DNA from: Mesorhizobium xinjiangense
GTDB taxonomy: Bacteria > Pseudomonadota > Alphaproteobacteria > Rhizobiales > Rhizobiaceae
Assembly: GCF_009749525.1 (NCBI RefSeq)
Contig: NZ_WOAC01000011.1
Location: 97,487-161,486, forward strand
Length of the DNA stretch: 64,000 nucleotides
Reading direction: 5' to 3'
The translations under genes were made by a program, and so were the position numbers. Each line of letters starts with the position of its first letter. Positions within the stretch are counted from its first letter, which is position 1. The notes under the pieces were generated by a model that worked only from the letters and a program-made list of their open reading frames with translations, made no database searches and was not told the DNA's origin. Shown in pieces: positions 50,568 through 58,744 of this stretch.

Positions 50568-51065
50568 ATGAAAGCACCGATCTGCGTTGCCATGTTGATT
50601 GCGACCGCTGCCATGATGGGCAGCGCAATTGCCGATGAAGTGGTGCGCCACAAGATCCCGAATTCGGACTTCCCCATCGCCCGGGCGGTGGAGGTGCCGA
50701 CAGGCAAGACGACGGTCTATCTGAGCGGGGCCGTCCCTGCCGTCATCGACCCGAATGCCGAAGAGGGAACGATCGCGGCTTATGGCGATACTCAAGCGCA
50801 GACCGAATCCGTCCTGAAGTCGATCGAGGCGACGTTGGACGGACTTGGCCTGAAAATGGGCGACGTCATCAAGATGCAGGCTTTCCTGGTCGGCGATCCG
50901 GCGCAGGGCGGCGAGATGGATTTCGCAGGCTTCATGGATGGCTACACCAAATTCTTCGGCACGACCGAACAGCCAAATCTCCCCGTTCGTTCGGTGGTCA
51001 AGGTAGCAGGTCTCGCCAGCCCTGGTTTTCTGGTCGAGATCGAAGTTACCGCCGTACGACCCTGA
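50568..51065 (+). CDS. Exported RidA-family protein
   Basis: A 165-residue YjgF/RidA fold with a Sec signal peptide (about 1-22, cleavage near SAIA-DE). The conserved Arg in NLPVRSVVKVAGLASPG and the Glu in VEIEVTAV match the imine-hydrolysing active site. A periplasmic RidA next to an exported amine dehydrogenase would hydrolyse its imine product to a carbonyl and ammonia. Most RidA proteins are cytosolic, so the signal peptide is notable. Confidence 0.88.
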   Translation: MKAPICVAMLIATAAMMGSAIADEVVRHKIPNSDFPIARAVEVPTGKTTVYLSGAVPAVIDPNAEEGTIAAYGDTQAQTESVLKSIEATLDGLGLKMGDVIKMQAFLVGDPAQGGEMDFAGFMDGYTKFFGTTEQPNLPVRSVVKVAGLASPGFLVEIEVTAVRP

Positions 51066-51416
51066 CATGTTTCGGGCCGCTTAGCGGGAATCTGGTTGAG
51101 TTCACCCGACCGAGCGGCCGCCATCCTCGCAAGCAGTGGTGTTCGTGGCGCAATGGCCGCGCCACACAGAGTCGAACCGTCGGCATGTCACTGCGTGCGG
51201 TATGCGCGCATCACCAATAACGGCCGGCTATCGATTCAATGGCCAGAAGCGATTTCATTTCCAGTCCTCCTGAATCCAATCTTCCGGACATCCGGGCGTT
51301 CACGCGCTTGCGCACAGGTCACGATGGCCTACGGCCTGAGAGATCAGCACGTGGTGAGCCTTTGTCCGGCCGCGAACTCGCCTATCGAAATGCAAACATA
51401 CCAAAAGGACACCACC
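51066..51416. other. Intergenic stretch, no gene seen
   Basis: About 350 bases between the RidA gene and the spondin-domain gene. The open frame continuing upstream of 51417 to 51096 has no signal sequence or ribosome site. Confidence 0.4.
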
Positions 51417-52112
51417 GTGAAGTTTCAATCGACCAGCTTGACAAAGACTGCCCTGTTCATCGCGCTGCCACTGGCCGCAGCCATAGCCATTCCCTCCTTT
51501 GCTCAGGATGCAACGCCTTCGAATGGCGACAGCAAACTCATCATGATCACGGTCGAGAACGTTCTGACCGGTCAGCCGTTTTCGCCGACGGTGGTCGAAA
51601 GCCACACGGCGGATGCCCCCGCCTTGTTCAAGCTCGGTGACAAAGCGGGCGTGGAGCTCGTGGCGGTCGCAGAAGGCGGCAACACCGCGATGTACGCGCT
51701 CGCTGCGGCCATGAACAAAGACTCCACGATCGGCGATGCGCAACTGGCCATTTACACCTTGCCTGGTCAGAAGCGGACCTTCTTCGTCCGGGTCGATGAG
51801 GCACACCCGCTGCTGGACGGCGTCTGGATGCTTGGCAACACCAATGACGGCTTTTCCGGCTTTACCGGCGTCGATGCTTTCAGCCTGACCGAACCAATGA
51901 CAATTGATGTCCGCGGTTACGATGCCGGATCGGAGAACAACAACGAAAAGACGGGCCTGCTGGGCTCCCTGGGCGCCGGCAACGATCGCGATCCGGAAAA
52001 TGGCGTCATTGCCTACCACACCGGTATTCGGGGCGATGCGGATGCACCCAAGGACTGGAACTGGGACGTCAATGCTTCTGTCGCCCACGTGACCTTCACC
52101 CCCGTCAACTAG
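51417..52112 (+). CDS. Exported spondin-domain protein
   Basis: A 231-residue protein from a GTG start, chosen because AAAGGA lies 7 bases upstream and a good signal peptide follows (SLTKTALFIALPLAAAIA, cleavage after SFA). Mature part: ITVENVLTGQPFSPTVVESH, FKLGDKAGVELVAVAEGGN and VRGYDAGSENNNEKTG, the Spondin_N pattern of bacterial secreted proteins. Predicted to be periplasmic or secreted; the role is unknown. A strong terminator follows. An ATG at 51390 is the alternative start. Confidence 0.8.
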   Translation: MKFQSTSLTKTALFIALPLAAAIAIPSFAQDATPSNGDSKLIMITVENVLTGQPFSPTVVESHTADAPALFKLGDKAGVELVAVAEGGNTAMYALAAAMNKDSTIGDAQLAIYTLPGQKRTFFVRVDEAHPLLDGVWMLGNTNDGFSGFTGVDAFSLTEPMTIDVRGYDAGSENNNEKTGLLGSLGAGNDRDPENGVIAYHTGIRGDADAPKDWNWDVNASVAHVTFTPVN

Positions 52113-52130
52113 GCAACACCGCAGCCTGCA

Positions 52131-52167
52131 GGGCGGCGCGTTCCGAGGAACGGTGCCGCCCTTTTTT
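52131..52167 (+). terminator. Rho-independent terminator
   Basis: GGGCGGC...GTTCC-GAG-GAAC...GCCGCCC followed by TTTTTT, 19 bases after the spondin-domain gene. Very strong. Confidence 0.93.
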
Positions 52168-52253
52168 GCGACGATCAAGGGCCGGGCGTGATCAGCCCGG
52201 CCTTCTGATTGGAGGCGTTGCCCCTTGCGATGACGAGTTCCGATATCGGTTCC

Positions 52254-52335
52254 GCGTCAGGGATGGCCGCCCGAATGGGGGAAGACCCGACAGGGGCTTC
52301 AGCGAAGCCAACAGCCCGTCCCGAAGGGGACGCCC
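52254..52335 (+). repeat. Structured dispersed repeat, right copy
   Basis: Matches 31138-31217 in the same orientation. Contains perfect hairpins GGCTTC-AGC-GAAGCC and GTCCC-GAAG-GGGAC. The sequence series resembles a motif I have seen dispersed in alphaproteobacterial genomes. The rest of 52168-52464 holds no gene. Confidence 0.65.
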
Positions 52336-52464
52336 CACCTTTTCCGGAGGAGGCGGCTCGCAACTCCCGAAACCTGCAACGTAGCCGATTTCAGGATCCG
52401 CGCGACAATCCTTCCTGGGCCAGAATGACGCGTCGCCAGCCACGAGTCCGGGCAAGTGCTGGGA

Positions 52465-53505
52465 CTATTTGTTGACGCGTTCCTGGAACTCTCCAATCGC
52501 GGCAAGAATGTCGTCGAATGACAGCGGTGCATCGTCGAACATCATCGGCGCCATTGCGCGATAATCAGCTCTGAGATCCTTGATCCGCATCTCGTCCGGC
52601 ACTAGCCGTAAGGTGCCGGCGCGCGCCCTATCATAGCTGGCCCAGCCCGAGCGAAAGAAAATCGTCTTGTGCTTTGCCACCGTTGCCAGAAGCTCGAGAT
52701 CAACGGCGGCGGCCTTGCCCTCGTCGGAGCCGAGGAGCATGGCGAGATCATAATAGTGGCGCGAGAAATATTGTGGGGTCGCCGACTCCGCTGGACGATG
52801 GGCCTCCGCATGCAAGGCCGTGGCTTTTTCCCAGAAGGTGCGGCGCGCCGACAGAACCGTAACAGTGGTATCCGGATCGCCGAAGAAGTCAGGGAAATCG
52901 TCTGCCGCGTAGGGACGAATGATCTTGTGCTCGGCAGGCCACGGATCGCCGCGAGCACCGAGCTCAAGCTTCACGCGCGGCGTGATGTAGGCCATGCCCT
53001 GATAGTCTGCCGCCGGAAGCGACGGCGGATAGTGGAAGTTCACCGTCTGAGCGTCAGTGTCATCGACCACGAGCGACCACTCGCCATTTTGCGGCTCGCC
53101 CAGCTGCTGAACGATTGCAGCACGCAACGCCGGAAGGAGTTTGTCGGCGATATGCCGCTCGACGTCCGCGACCAGGCCATCGATGAGTTGCCCTGACTTC
53201 TTACGGCTGATGCCTTCGTTTTCAGGATCGCGATCCCCTGAGTAACCGAGATCAGTACGATCAAAGGACATGTCGATGTCCTCGGAGAAGCGACCAATGA
53301 TGCCGTAGGCCTTGGACAGTGACGTTCCGCCCTTGAAGACCAGGCTGGCCGCCGCCTCCTCATGAAGACTGAACAGGCGCTTCAAGGTCCAGCAGACCCA
53401 GAAGTCTTTCTCGATGATGGTATTGGCGACGCCACGGCCGGCGCCGGTCTCTCCGAAGAGAGCCGCCCGATCGCCAGCCGGCAGAAGGGCGACGCTATCC
53501 ATCAA
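52465..53505 (-). CDS. abiEii: AbiEii-type nucleotidyltransferase toxin
   Basis: A 346-residue protein. The nucleotidyltransferase core has LVFKGGTSLSKAYGIIGRFSEDIDMS (about 53-80) with the GGTSLSK and DIDMS motifs, and RHYYDLAMLL plus FFRSGWASYD further on. In type IV AbiE systems the toxin modifies tRNA acceptor ends and is countered by AbiEi. Its first codons overlap the antitoxin by 11 bases (ATG at 53505 or 53502). Confidence 0.92.
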   Translation of the reverse strand: MMDSVALLPAGDRAALFGETGAGRGVANTIIEKDFWVCWTLKRLFSLHEEAAASLVFKGGTSLSKAYGIIGRFSEDIDMSFDRTDLGYSGDRDPENEGISRKKSGQLIDGLVADVERHIADKLLPALRAAIVQQLGEPQNGEWSLVVDDTDAQTVNFHYPPSLPAADYQGMAYITPRVKLELGARGDPWPAEHKIIRPYAADDFPDFFGDPDTTVTVLSARRTFWEKATALHAEAHRPAESATPQYFSRHYYDLAMLLGSDEGKAAAVDLELLATVAKHKTIFFRSGWASYDRARAGTLRLVPDEMRIKDLRADYRAMAPMMFDDAPLSFDDILAAIGEFQERVNK

Positions 53506-54124
53506 CCGAACTCGCGGCTGTGCTGCCGATCGAGATCAGCGTGGGGCGCATCCAGGCCGGAGCCTGGATGGCACTGGAGGCGAGCACCTTCTTGTCATTG
53601 GCCGACAGCCGGCGAGCAGCAACTTGGGCAACGTCTGCAGCTCGCACTGGTCCGACATGGCGAAGCGCCTGGACAACCGTTCCGGCAGGACTGCCCGGCG
53701 CGATGAGGTGCTTGGGCGATGCGTGGCGCAGATCGACCACGCGCTTGCCCAGCACGATCCTGCGCGAGGGTCCGTTGGTCAGATAAAGGCTCTTTGCCGG
53801 AACCTGGGTCGATAGGCCAAGCGCGTTGGCGGCGTGCGCGCCCGCGATCTGTGCTTGCGAACCAGTCTCGCGCGCAAGCGCCCGGGCAACATCATCGGGG
53901 GCCGGGGAAAGTGGACCCAGCTTCGGATGGACTTTCGGGAAATCATAGAGACCACGCGCCAGGCGACGCAGCTTCCCGTTCTTGACCAGTCGGGAAAGGG
54001 CCTGATCGACCGCGGCGCGCCCCGCTACATCGAGGAAGTCACTGGGCGTAAAGACGCCGCCGCGCCCGCCGGCACGGGCGCGCTGCATGATCCGATCGGG
54101 AACCGATGTCTTGGTCGTGTTCAT
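53495..54124 (-). CDS. abiEi: AbiEi-type antitoxin/autorepressor (DUF6088)
   Basis: A 209-residue protein with an N-terminal winged helix (FTPSDFLDVAGRAAVDQALS, LVKNGKLRRLARGLYDFPKV) and an AbiEi C-terminal domain (AQIAGAHAANALGLSTQVPA, RHVGPVRAADVAQVAARRL). AbiEi neutralises the toxin and represses the operon through inverted repeats. The start codon lies directly against a perfect inverted repeat with no ribosome site. Confidence 0.9.
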   Translation of the reverse strand: MNTTKTSVPDRIMQRARAGGRGGVFTPSDFLDVAGRAAVDQALSRLVKNGKLRRLARGLYDFPKVHPKLGPLSPAPDDVARALARETGSQAQIAGAHAANALGLSTQVPAKSLYLTNGPSRRIVLGKRVVDLRHASPKHLIAPGSPAGTVVQALRHVGPVRAADVAQVAARRLSANDKKVLASSAIQAPAWMRPTLISIGSTAASSVDG

Positions 54125-54160
54125 GTGTCAGAAAATAGCATATGTTTTTCTGACATTCAA
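54125..54160 (-). promoter_or_regulatory. AbiE operator-promoter, probably giving a leaderless transcript
   Basis: Inverted repeat TGTCAGAAAA (54126-54135) / TTTTCTGACA (54146-54155). It overlaps a promoter read leftward: -35 TTGAAT (54160-54155), 17-base spacer, -10 TATTTT (54137-54132). Only 7 bases separate the -10 from the abiEi ATG, so transcription would start at or next to the start codon. Confidence 0.7.
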
Positions 54161-54258
54161 GGTGCTCGCAGTTCGCGTGATGCGCCGGGCTATTGCCTGA
54201 TCTCGATCAAGCCGGGTCCCCGCCGTCAGCCCTATCATGGCCACGAGTTACTTGTCGA

Positions 54259-54735
54259 TCAGGCGGAATCGCTGGCTTTAACTGGGGTTGCCCCTTGGGC
54301 GAGCTTGAGCCGCGTCCAGACATTCATATTGATGATCACAGCGGCGATCTCAGCGGTTTCGACTTCGCTGAATTGCTTCGCCACCTCATCATGTGCAGCA
54401 GCGAAGCTCGCCTGTTCGAAGATGGTCAGGGCTTCGCAATAAGCAAGGGCGGCGCGTTCGGCATCGCTATAGAGCGTGCTTTCCCTCCAGCTCGGCAGAT
54501 TTGCGATGCGTTCAGGCGTGATTCCCTGGTCCGCTGCCGCCTGGTTGTGAAGGATGAGGCAGTAGGAGCAAGGGTTGAGTTGCGCCACTCGCAACCGCAG
54601 TAATTGCGCAAGCTGGCCGTCGATACCTAGCTTTGCCGTATAGCCGACCGAACCAGCCATGGCCTTGGCGTGCTGGTGAAACTCCACCAGATCCGGATTG
54701 AAGCGGCGATCCTCGAATCTGATCTTTGCATCCAC
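54259..54735 (-). CDS. AhpD-like carboxymuconolactone decarboxylase family protein
   Basis: A 158-residue all-helical protein with the redox motif PCSYC (CxxC, about 56-60) followed by LILHNQAA, and RESTLYSDAERAALAYCEALT. This is the AhpD/alkylhydroperoxidase subfamily, in which the two cysteines and a His reduce peroxides. The true substrate is unknown. It is separated from the SirB1-like gene by 88 bases. Confidence 0.92.
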   Translation of the reverse strand: MDAKIRFEDRRFNPDLVEFHQHAKAMAGSVGYTAKLGIDGQLAQLLRLRVAQLNPCSYCLILHNQAAADQGITPERIANLPSWRESTLYSDAERAALAYCEALTIFEQASFAAAHDEVAKQFSEVETAEIAAVIINMNVWTRLKLAQGATPVKASDSA

Positions 54736-54823
54736 GACATATTCTCCCGGTTAAATGGCGGTATGGTACATGCCTCCGGCCCACGCCATTCCCACGGCGA
54801 GGCGATCCGTAGGCCGGTGCCCT

Positions 54824-55636
54824 CTACAGTGAGACAGGTTTGGCTGAACCGAGCGCTTCGAATGCACCCATGATCCGATCGCGCGTTTTCTTGTCAGGCG
54901 CGACCTCTGACATGGCGAACAGGCTTTTCCTCGCACCTGCAACATCGTTGAATGTCAATTGCAGACGCGCAAGCTTTTGCCAGGCGTCAAGCACTTCCGG
55001 TGCGACCTGCGTGATCCGCCGATACACCTCCAGGGCCCGGTGAGGATCGTTGTCATTTTCCGCGCGGACAGCCTGGTTGTTCAACAACCGCGCCAGTACG
55101 TCACGATTGCTCATCCGAAAGACGCTGAGTGCGGAAGCGCCGCCTTCCTTGCCAAGGCAAGCCTGGCAGATCGCCGCAATCTTCCGTTCTGACACCGGAC
55201 CCCCACCCGCGAAGGGATCGATCACCACGGGGCTCTTCTCGCCGATCTGGACCATCACATGGCCCGGCAGGTTAAGCACGTAGGCGCTCCATCCAGCCCG
55301 GCGAGCCATTGCGACATAAAGGATCGACAGTGCAATCGGCAGGCCGCGCTTACGGTCGAGCACGCCGCTAAAATCGGCGTTGACCGGCGCATCATAAGTT
55401 TCGGTATCGCCAACAAACCCGAACTCCCCATGCAGCACGCGCGAGAGCACGGCGGCGCGTTCTCTCGAAAGAACCGCGCTCCGCCCTTCATCGCACACCC
55501 TGTCCTCGATCTCTTCGAGCCTTTCGAGATAGGGGCCGATGTCGGTATTCTCGTGATCCAGATGGCTCAGTGCCAGCGATGCCAGGTCGAGCAGGATATC
55601 CCCATCCTCAATCAGGCCGATGGTTCCGACATCCAT
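54824..55636 (-). CDS. SirB1-family transglutaminase-like/TPR protein
   Basis: A 270-residue protein. RKRGLPIALSILYVAMARRAG and YVLNLPGHVMVQIG are the SirB1 transglutaminase-like core with a conserved His (PGHVMVQ) but no Cys in the usual nucleophile place, so it may be inactive. TPR-like helices occupy about 195-260 (DPHRALEVYRRITQVAPEVL). Two bases separate it from the thioredoxin-like gene upstream, so they share a transcript. Chosen start 55636 (MDVGTIGL). Confidence 0.85.
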   Translation of the reverse strand: MDVGTIGLIEDGDILLDLASLALSHLDHENTDIGPYLERLEEIEDRVCDEGRSAVLSRERAAVLSRVLHGEFGFVGDTETYDAPVNADFSGVLDRKRGLPIALSILYVAMARRAGWSAYVLNLPGHVMVQIGEKSPVVIDPFAGGGPVSERKIAAICQACLGKEGGASALSVFRMSNRDVLARLLNNQAVRAENDNDPHRALEVYRRITQVAPEVLDAWQKLARLQLTFNDVAGARKSLFAMSEVAPDKKTRDRIMGAFEALGSAKPVSL

Positions 55637-55638
55637 GA

Positions 55639-56580
55639 TCACTTCTCCTTCCCGACAAGGCCAAGCTGCGCCGCCAGCGCCGGCCAGCTCTTCCGAATGT
55701 CCTGGCGATAGGTTGCTTCCCCGCTCGATCGCTGAAGCCGTGCATCGGCAAGCCATGCCGACTGCTGCGGGCTGAGCAGGTTCGCGAGCCATTCGCGATA
55801 AGGCACGGCCAGGTTGATCCGTGTACGCTGGGCCGGCGTTAGAGGCAGATGACAAGCCGCGTTTTTGTGCAGGTAGTACTGCGGTTCGCCGTCAAGCTCG
55901 AAACCGCCGCTTTCGATTGGGCTGAACCCCTCGGTTCGTGCGTAAGCATCCAGATCGGCTCGCGAGACCTCCCGCGGATCGAAATGCACCTGTACCACCT
56001 CCTCGCCATCGATCCATCCGGCATCAGTCGTGATTACCGCCCGATGCTGGGCGAGGCTCGTTTCGCCAGACCAGAAGCACGGCGTTGTGTAGGTGACGCA
56101 TTTGCTGAGGCCATATTCGACCAGCAGATCGCGCCCCAGCAACTGGAAATAGCCGGGGACATCGTTGCCGAGCATCTCGAGAACCGCGGTGATCTTATCG
56201 TGGAGCCCCAGCGCGTCGTAGCGATCTGCCAGCTTGGGCAGGAGCTGGGCTCCGTCAGGCCCGAGAAATCGCACCACGGGGTTGTTCCACGATGGCTCGT
56301 CGTAGCGGCGCAGGATCTCGGCGTCTGCACCCGGATGGTTGTTGAAGATCGCCACCGGCACGAACCGATCGGCGATCAGCTCCACCATCAACGGATGCGT
56401 CAGGACATCCTGCCCGAAGCGCACGCATGTCGAACACCCAGGCACTTCCTGGAACAGCAGCAGAACAGGTTTGCCCTGCTCGGCGGCGAGCGCCAAGGCG
56501 TAATCGTGATCGCGCAGCCACGCGACCTCGCCGAGCTCACGATGCTCGCGAAAGGAGATTACATTTTTCTGCATGTCCAA
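55639..56580 (-). CDS. Thioredoxin-like protein with MsrA-like C-terminal domain
   Basis: A 313-residue protein. The N-terminal thioredoxin-like domain (about 20-125) has LLLFQEVPGCSTCVRFGQDVL; the VPGC-S-TC site is a cysteine version of the VPGU selenoprotein-type motif. A second domain from about 160 has TTPCFWSGETSLAQHRAVITT and VVQVHFDPREVSRADLDAYA, which resembles MsrA (GCFWG...E, V-x-V-x-F/Y-D-P). A fused reductant and methionine-sulfoxide-reductase-like unit is my inference. Start at 56580; a Met two codons later is possible. Confidence 0.75.
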   Translation of the reverse strand: MDMQKNVISFREHRELGEVAWLRDHDYALALAAEQGKPVLLLFQEVPGCSTCVRFGQDVLTHPLMVELIADRFVPVAIFNNHPGADAEILRRYDEPSWNNPVVRFLGPDGAQLLPKLADRYDALGLHDKITAVLEMLGNDVPGYFQLLGRDLLVEYGLSKCVTYTTPCFWSGETSLAQHRAVITTDAGWIDGEEVVQVHFDPREVSRADLDAYARTEGFSPIESGGFELDGEPQYYLHKNAACHLPLTPAQRTRINLAVPYREWLANLLSPQQSAWLADARLQRSSGEATYRQDIRKSWPALAAQLGLVGKEK

Positions 56581-56698
56581 AATATGGTAAGGTCGGTTTG
56601 CGATAACAATAACGATTGGCGACTACTGCCCTCTCAGCTCGCGGAGCGGATGGGGTAGACCCCGTCTCACTTCAGGTCGTGGGGCTCGACGACCTTCC

Positions 56699-57178
56699 TC
56701 AGCGAGCTGACGGTGGCGGGCGCTTCATGATCAACAGGTCCGTCACATCGCGCAGATCATCTGCCGACGAGATGGCAACTGTCAGCCATTTCCCGTCAAT
56801 GTATGTTTTGGCCTCGTCGTAGAGTTTGACCAATTGCGGGCGCCAGACATATCGCCGCTCCTCAAACTTCTCCCGTTCTGCCCCTCCCATGACCACCACG
56901 GTCGAAAACCGCCGGTATTCGGGCACCAAGGTGGTGAACGCCTTGGTTTTCTTGTAGCGCAGAGACCAACCGCGGTTCTTGCCGCCATAGAGCCAGTCCG
57001 GCGCGAAAACCCCGGGGTAGAATTCATTGATCCAGTTCCGCAGCTCAGCCCAACGCTCGAATGCCTCCGGTCCGATCCAGCCGCGGATGGCGTTGTCGTC
57101 GGGCGGCGCCGATTTGTCGGTGATCCTGTCGCCGATTCTGGGAACCGTCCCCTCGGCAGTACCAATGGATGACATCAT
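56699..57178 (-). CDS. DUF3788 family protein
   Basis: 159 residues from MMSSIGTAEG. FERWAELRNWINEFYPGVF, then YGGKNRGWSLRYKKTKAFTTLVP and VVMGGAEREKFEE are the DUF3788 pattern. Possibly a small-ligand or carbohydrate-linked domain; the function is unknown. The upstream frame to 57322 is not supported by a ribosome site. Confidence 0.82.
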   Translation of the reverse strand: MMSSIGTAEGTVPRIGDRITDKSAPPDDNAIRGWIGPEAFERWAELRNWINEFYPGVFAPDWLYGGKNRGWSLRYKKTKAFTTLVPEYRRFSTVVVMGGAEREKFEERRYVWRPQLVKLYDEAKTYIDGKWLTVAISSADDLRDVTDLLIMKRPPPSAR

Positions 57179-57340
57179 CGAAAAAACCTTGTGCTCATGA
57201 TCCGGGCGGGCGCCCGTGGTTATGATACTGGCGCGCCAACGGCCTGCGGCGTGCGCAAGAAGAGGCGGCACAGATCGAAGCTTGGGGCTATGACGGCGCA
57301 AAGGAAAATCATCTTTGGCCATGGGATTGATAGCCGAGCG

Positions 57341-58120
57341 TTATGAGACCGTGATCGGTCGGGCGGGTCGCATGAGCGAAGGGTCACGGGCCACGCCCGC
57401 TTCTCCAAGCGCGGCCAAGATCTCGACCGACAACGGCCCAGCCTCGGCGCGGCTGGCTCGCCATGGCGCGGATGCTCGATCGCTTGCAGGCCGATCATAA
57501 ACCGAACGAAGGCCTTCCATGACGGTCGGGTCGATAGCGGCGAGAGCGTCGTCCCTCGCCGCCAGCGCCTGGTTCTGGTCGAGGAACGCAGTGGCCTGTA
57601 CGGGCAGGAACTGCAGGGTCTTCAGCCCAATGGAGCTAAATGCCAACGACAGATAGGGCGTGAGGAAATCCGGCTGGTTGGCTCGGTCGCCGGTAAAGAC
57701 GCCACCGGATGTGACACCAATGAATACCGGACGATCCCGCAGCATTCCCACCTTCCCGGCCGGCGTCGACTTCATCGTGCGACCAACCCGCAGGATCTGA
57801 TCGATCCACGACTTGAGAGTCGACGGAATGCTGAAGTTGTACATCGGCGTTCCGATGACAATCACATCGGCAGCCTCGATTTCCCGGATGAGTGCTTCGG
57901 AAAGATCGAAAACGCCCTCCGGCGGAGCCGCTAACGTGGCCGGCGTCGATAGCGCAGCTGCGTAATCAGCCACGGTGTGCGGCAAGGGTTCGCTCCCCAA
58001 ATCACGCCGGCTGATGCTCGCGTCCGGCGCAACCTCAAGAAGCCTTTTGACGATCGCCGCTGAAAGCTCGCGGCTATGCGATTCTTGACGCGGACTGCAG
58101 TCAATATGGAGAATGTTCAT
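57341..58120 (-). CDS. FMN-dependent NADH:quinone/azo oxidoreductase (AzoR-like)
   Basis: A 259-residue flavodoxin-fold enzyme: NILHIDCSPRQESHSRELSAAI (FMN phosphate loop), IGTPMYNFSIPSTLKSWIDQILRVGRTM, and FIGVTSGGVFTGD. Reduces quinones, azo and nitro compounds two electrons at a time. It is about 55 residues longer than typical AzoR; the extra C-terminus (PASDRASAPWRASRA onward) looks non-homologous, possibly read into neighbouring sequence after a lost stop. Same orientation as the CMD and nitroreductase genes. Confidence 0.9.
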   Translation of the reverse strand: MNILHIDCSPRQESHSRELSAAIVKRLLEVAPDASISRRDLGSEPLPHTVADYAAALSTPATLAAPPEGVFDLSEALIREIEAADVIVIGTPMYNFSIPSTLKSWIDQILRVGRTMKSTPAGKVGMLRDRPVFIGVTSGGVFTGDRANQPDFLTPYLSLAFSSIGLKTLQFLPVQATAFLDQNQALAARDDALAAIDPTVMEGLRSVYDRPASDRASAPWRASRAEAGPLSVEILAALGEAGVARDPSLMRPARPITVS

Positions 58121-58164
58121 CTGATCGATTCCAATGGCTTCAAGAGGTTGCGAACGGACAGAGC

Positions 58165-58710
58165 TCAGATTGAGCCGGCCGGCGCAACGGCGGGGAAGTC
58201 CTTGTCGTGATCGAACACGTTGTTGAAGAAATTCGTCAGGGAGTACATGGCCACCAATGCGACGATCTCGATGATGTTCGCATCGGTGTAGCCAACCTCA
58301 CGGACGGGTTGCAGATCTGCGTCACTGACGTGACCACGGGTCTCGATGACCTTGCGCGCGAACTGGACGGCCGCGTCCCGCTTAGGATCACTCGCACGGC
58401 CCTTCCGGGCGAGAATGATGTCATCAGGCGACAACTTGGCCATATGTTCGGCTGTGAAGCTGTGAACCGTCAGGCAGTAGTTGCAGCCGTTCACTTCGGA
58501 GACCGCAAGGCCGATGCTGTCGCGTGTCTTCACGTCGAGCGCCTTGCTCAGGGAGCCGAGCAGGGTGGCCCACGAGTTGAACGCGATCGGGCTCTGCGCG
58601 AAGGCCGCCATCATGTTGGGGGTGAACCCGATGTTCTTCGTGAAGGCATCGAGAGTGGGTTTCGATTCGGCGGGCACGTGTTCCGGCTTCAGGGCAGCAG
58701 TTCTTGCCAT
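58165..58710 (-). CDS. Peroxidase-related carboxymuconolactone decarboxylase family protein
   Basis: A 181-residue AhpD-like protein: GFTPNMMAAFAQSPIAFNSW, the CxxC in GCNYCLTVH (about 78-86), and GYTDANIIEIVALVAMYSLTNFFNNVF. Probably an alkylhydroperoxidase or related thiol-redox enzyme. The second of two adjacent ATGs (58713, 58710) is 6 bases from GGAG. It lies between the azoreductase and nitroreductase genes. Confidence 0.9.
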   Translation of the reverse strand: MARTAALKPEHVPAESKPTLDAFTKNIGFTPNMMAAFAQSPIAFNSWATLLGSLSKALDVKTRDSIGLAVSEVNGCNYCLTVHSFTAEHMAKLSPDDIILARKGRASDPKRDAAVQFARKVIETRGHVSDADLQPVREVGYTDANIIEIVALVAMYSLTNFFNNVFDHDKDFPAVAPAGSI

Positions 58711-58744
58711 CATAGTCTCCATAAGTTTTTGGTTTGGTTGAGAA

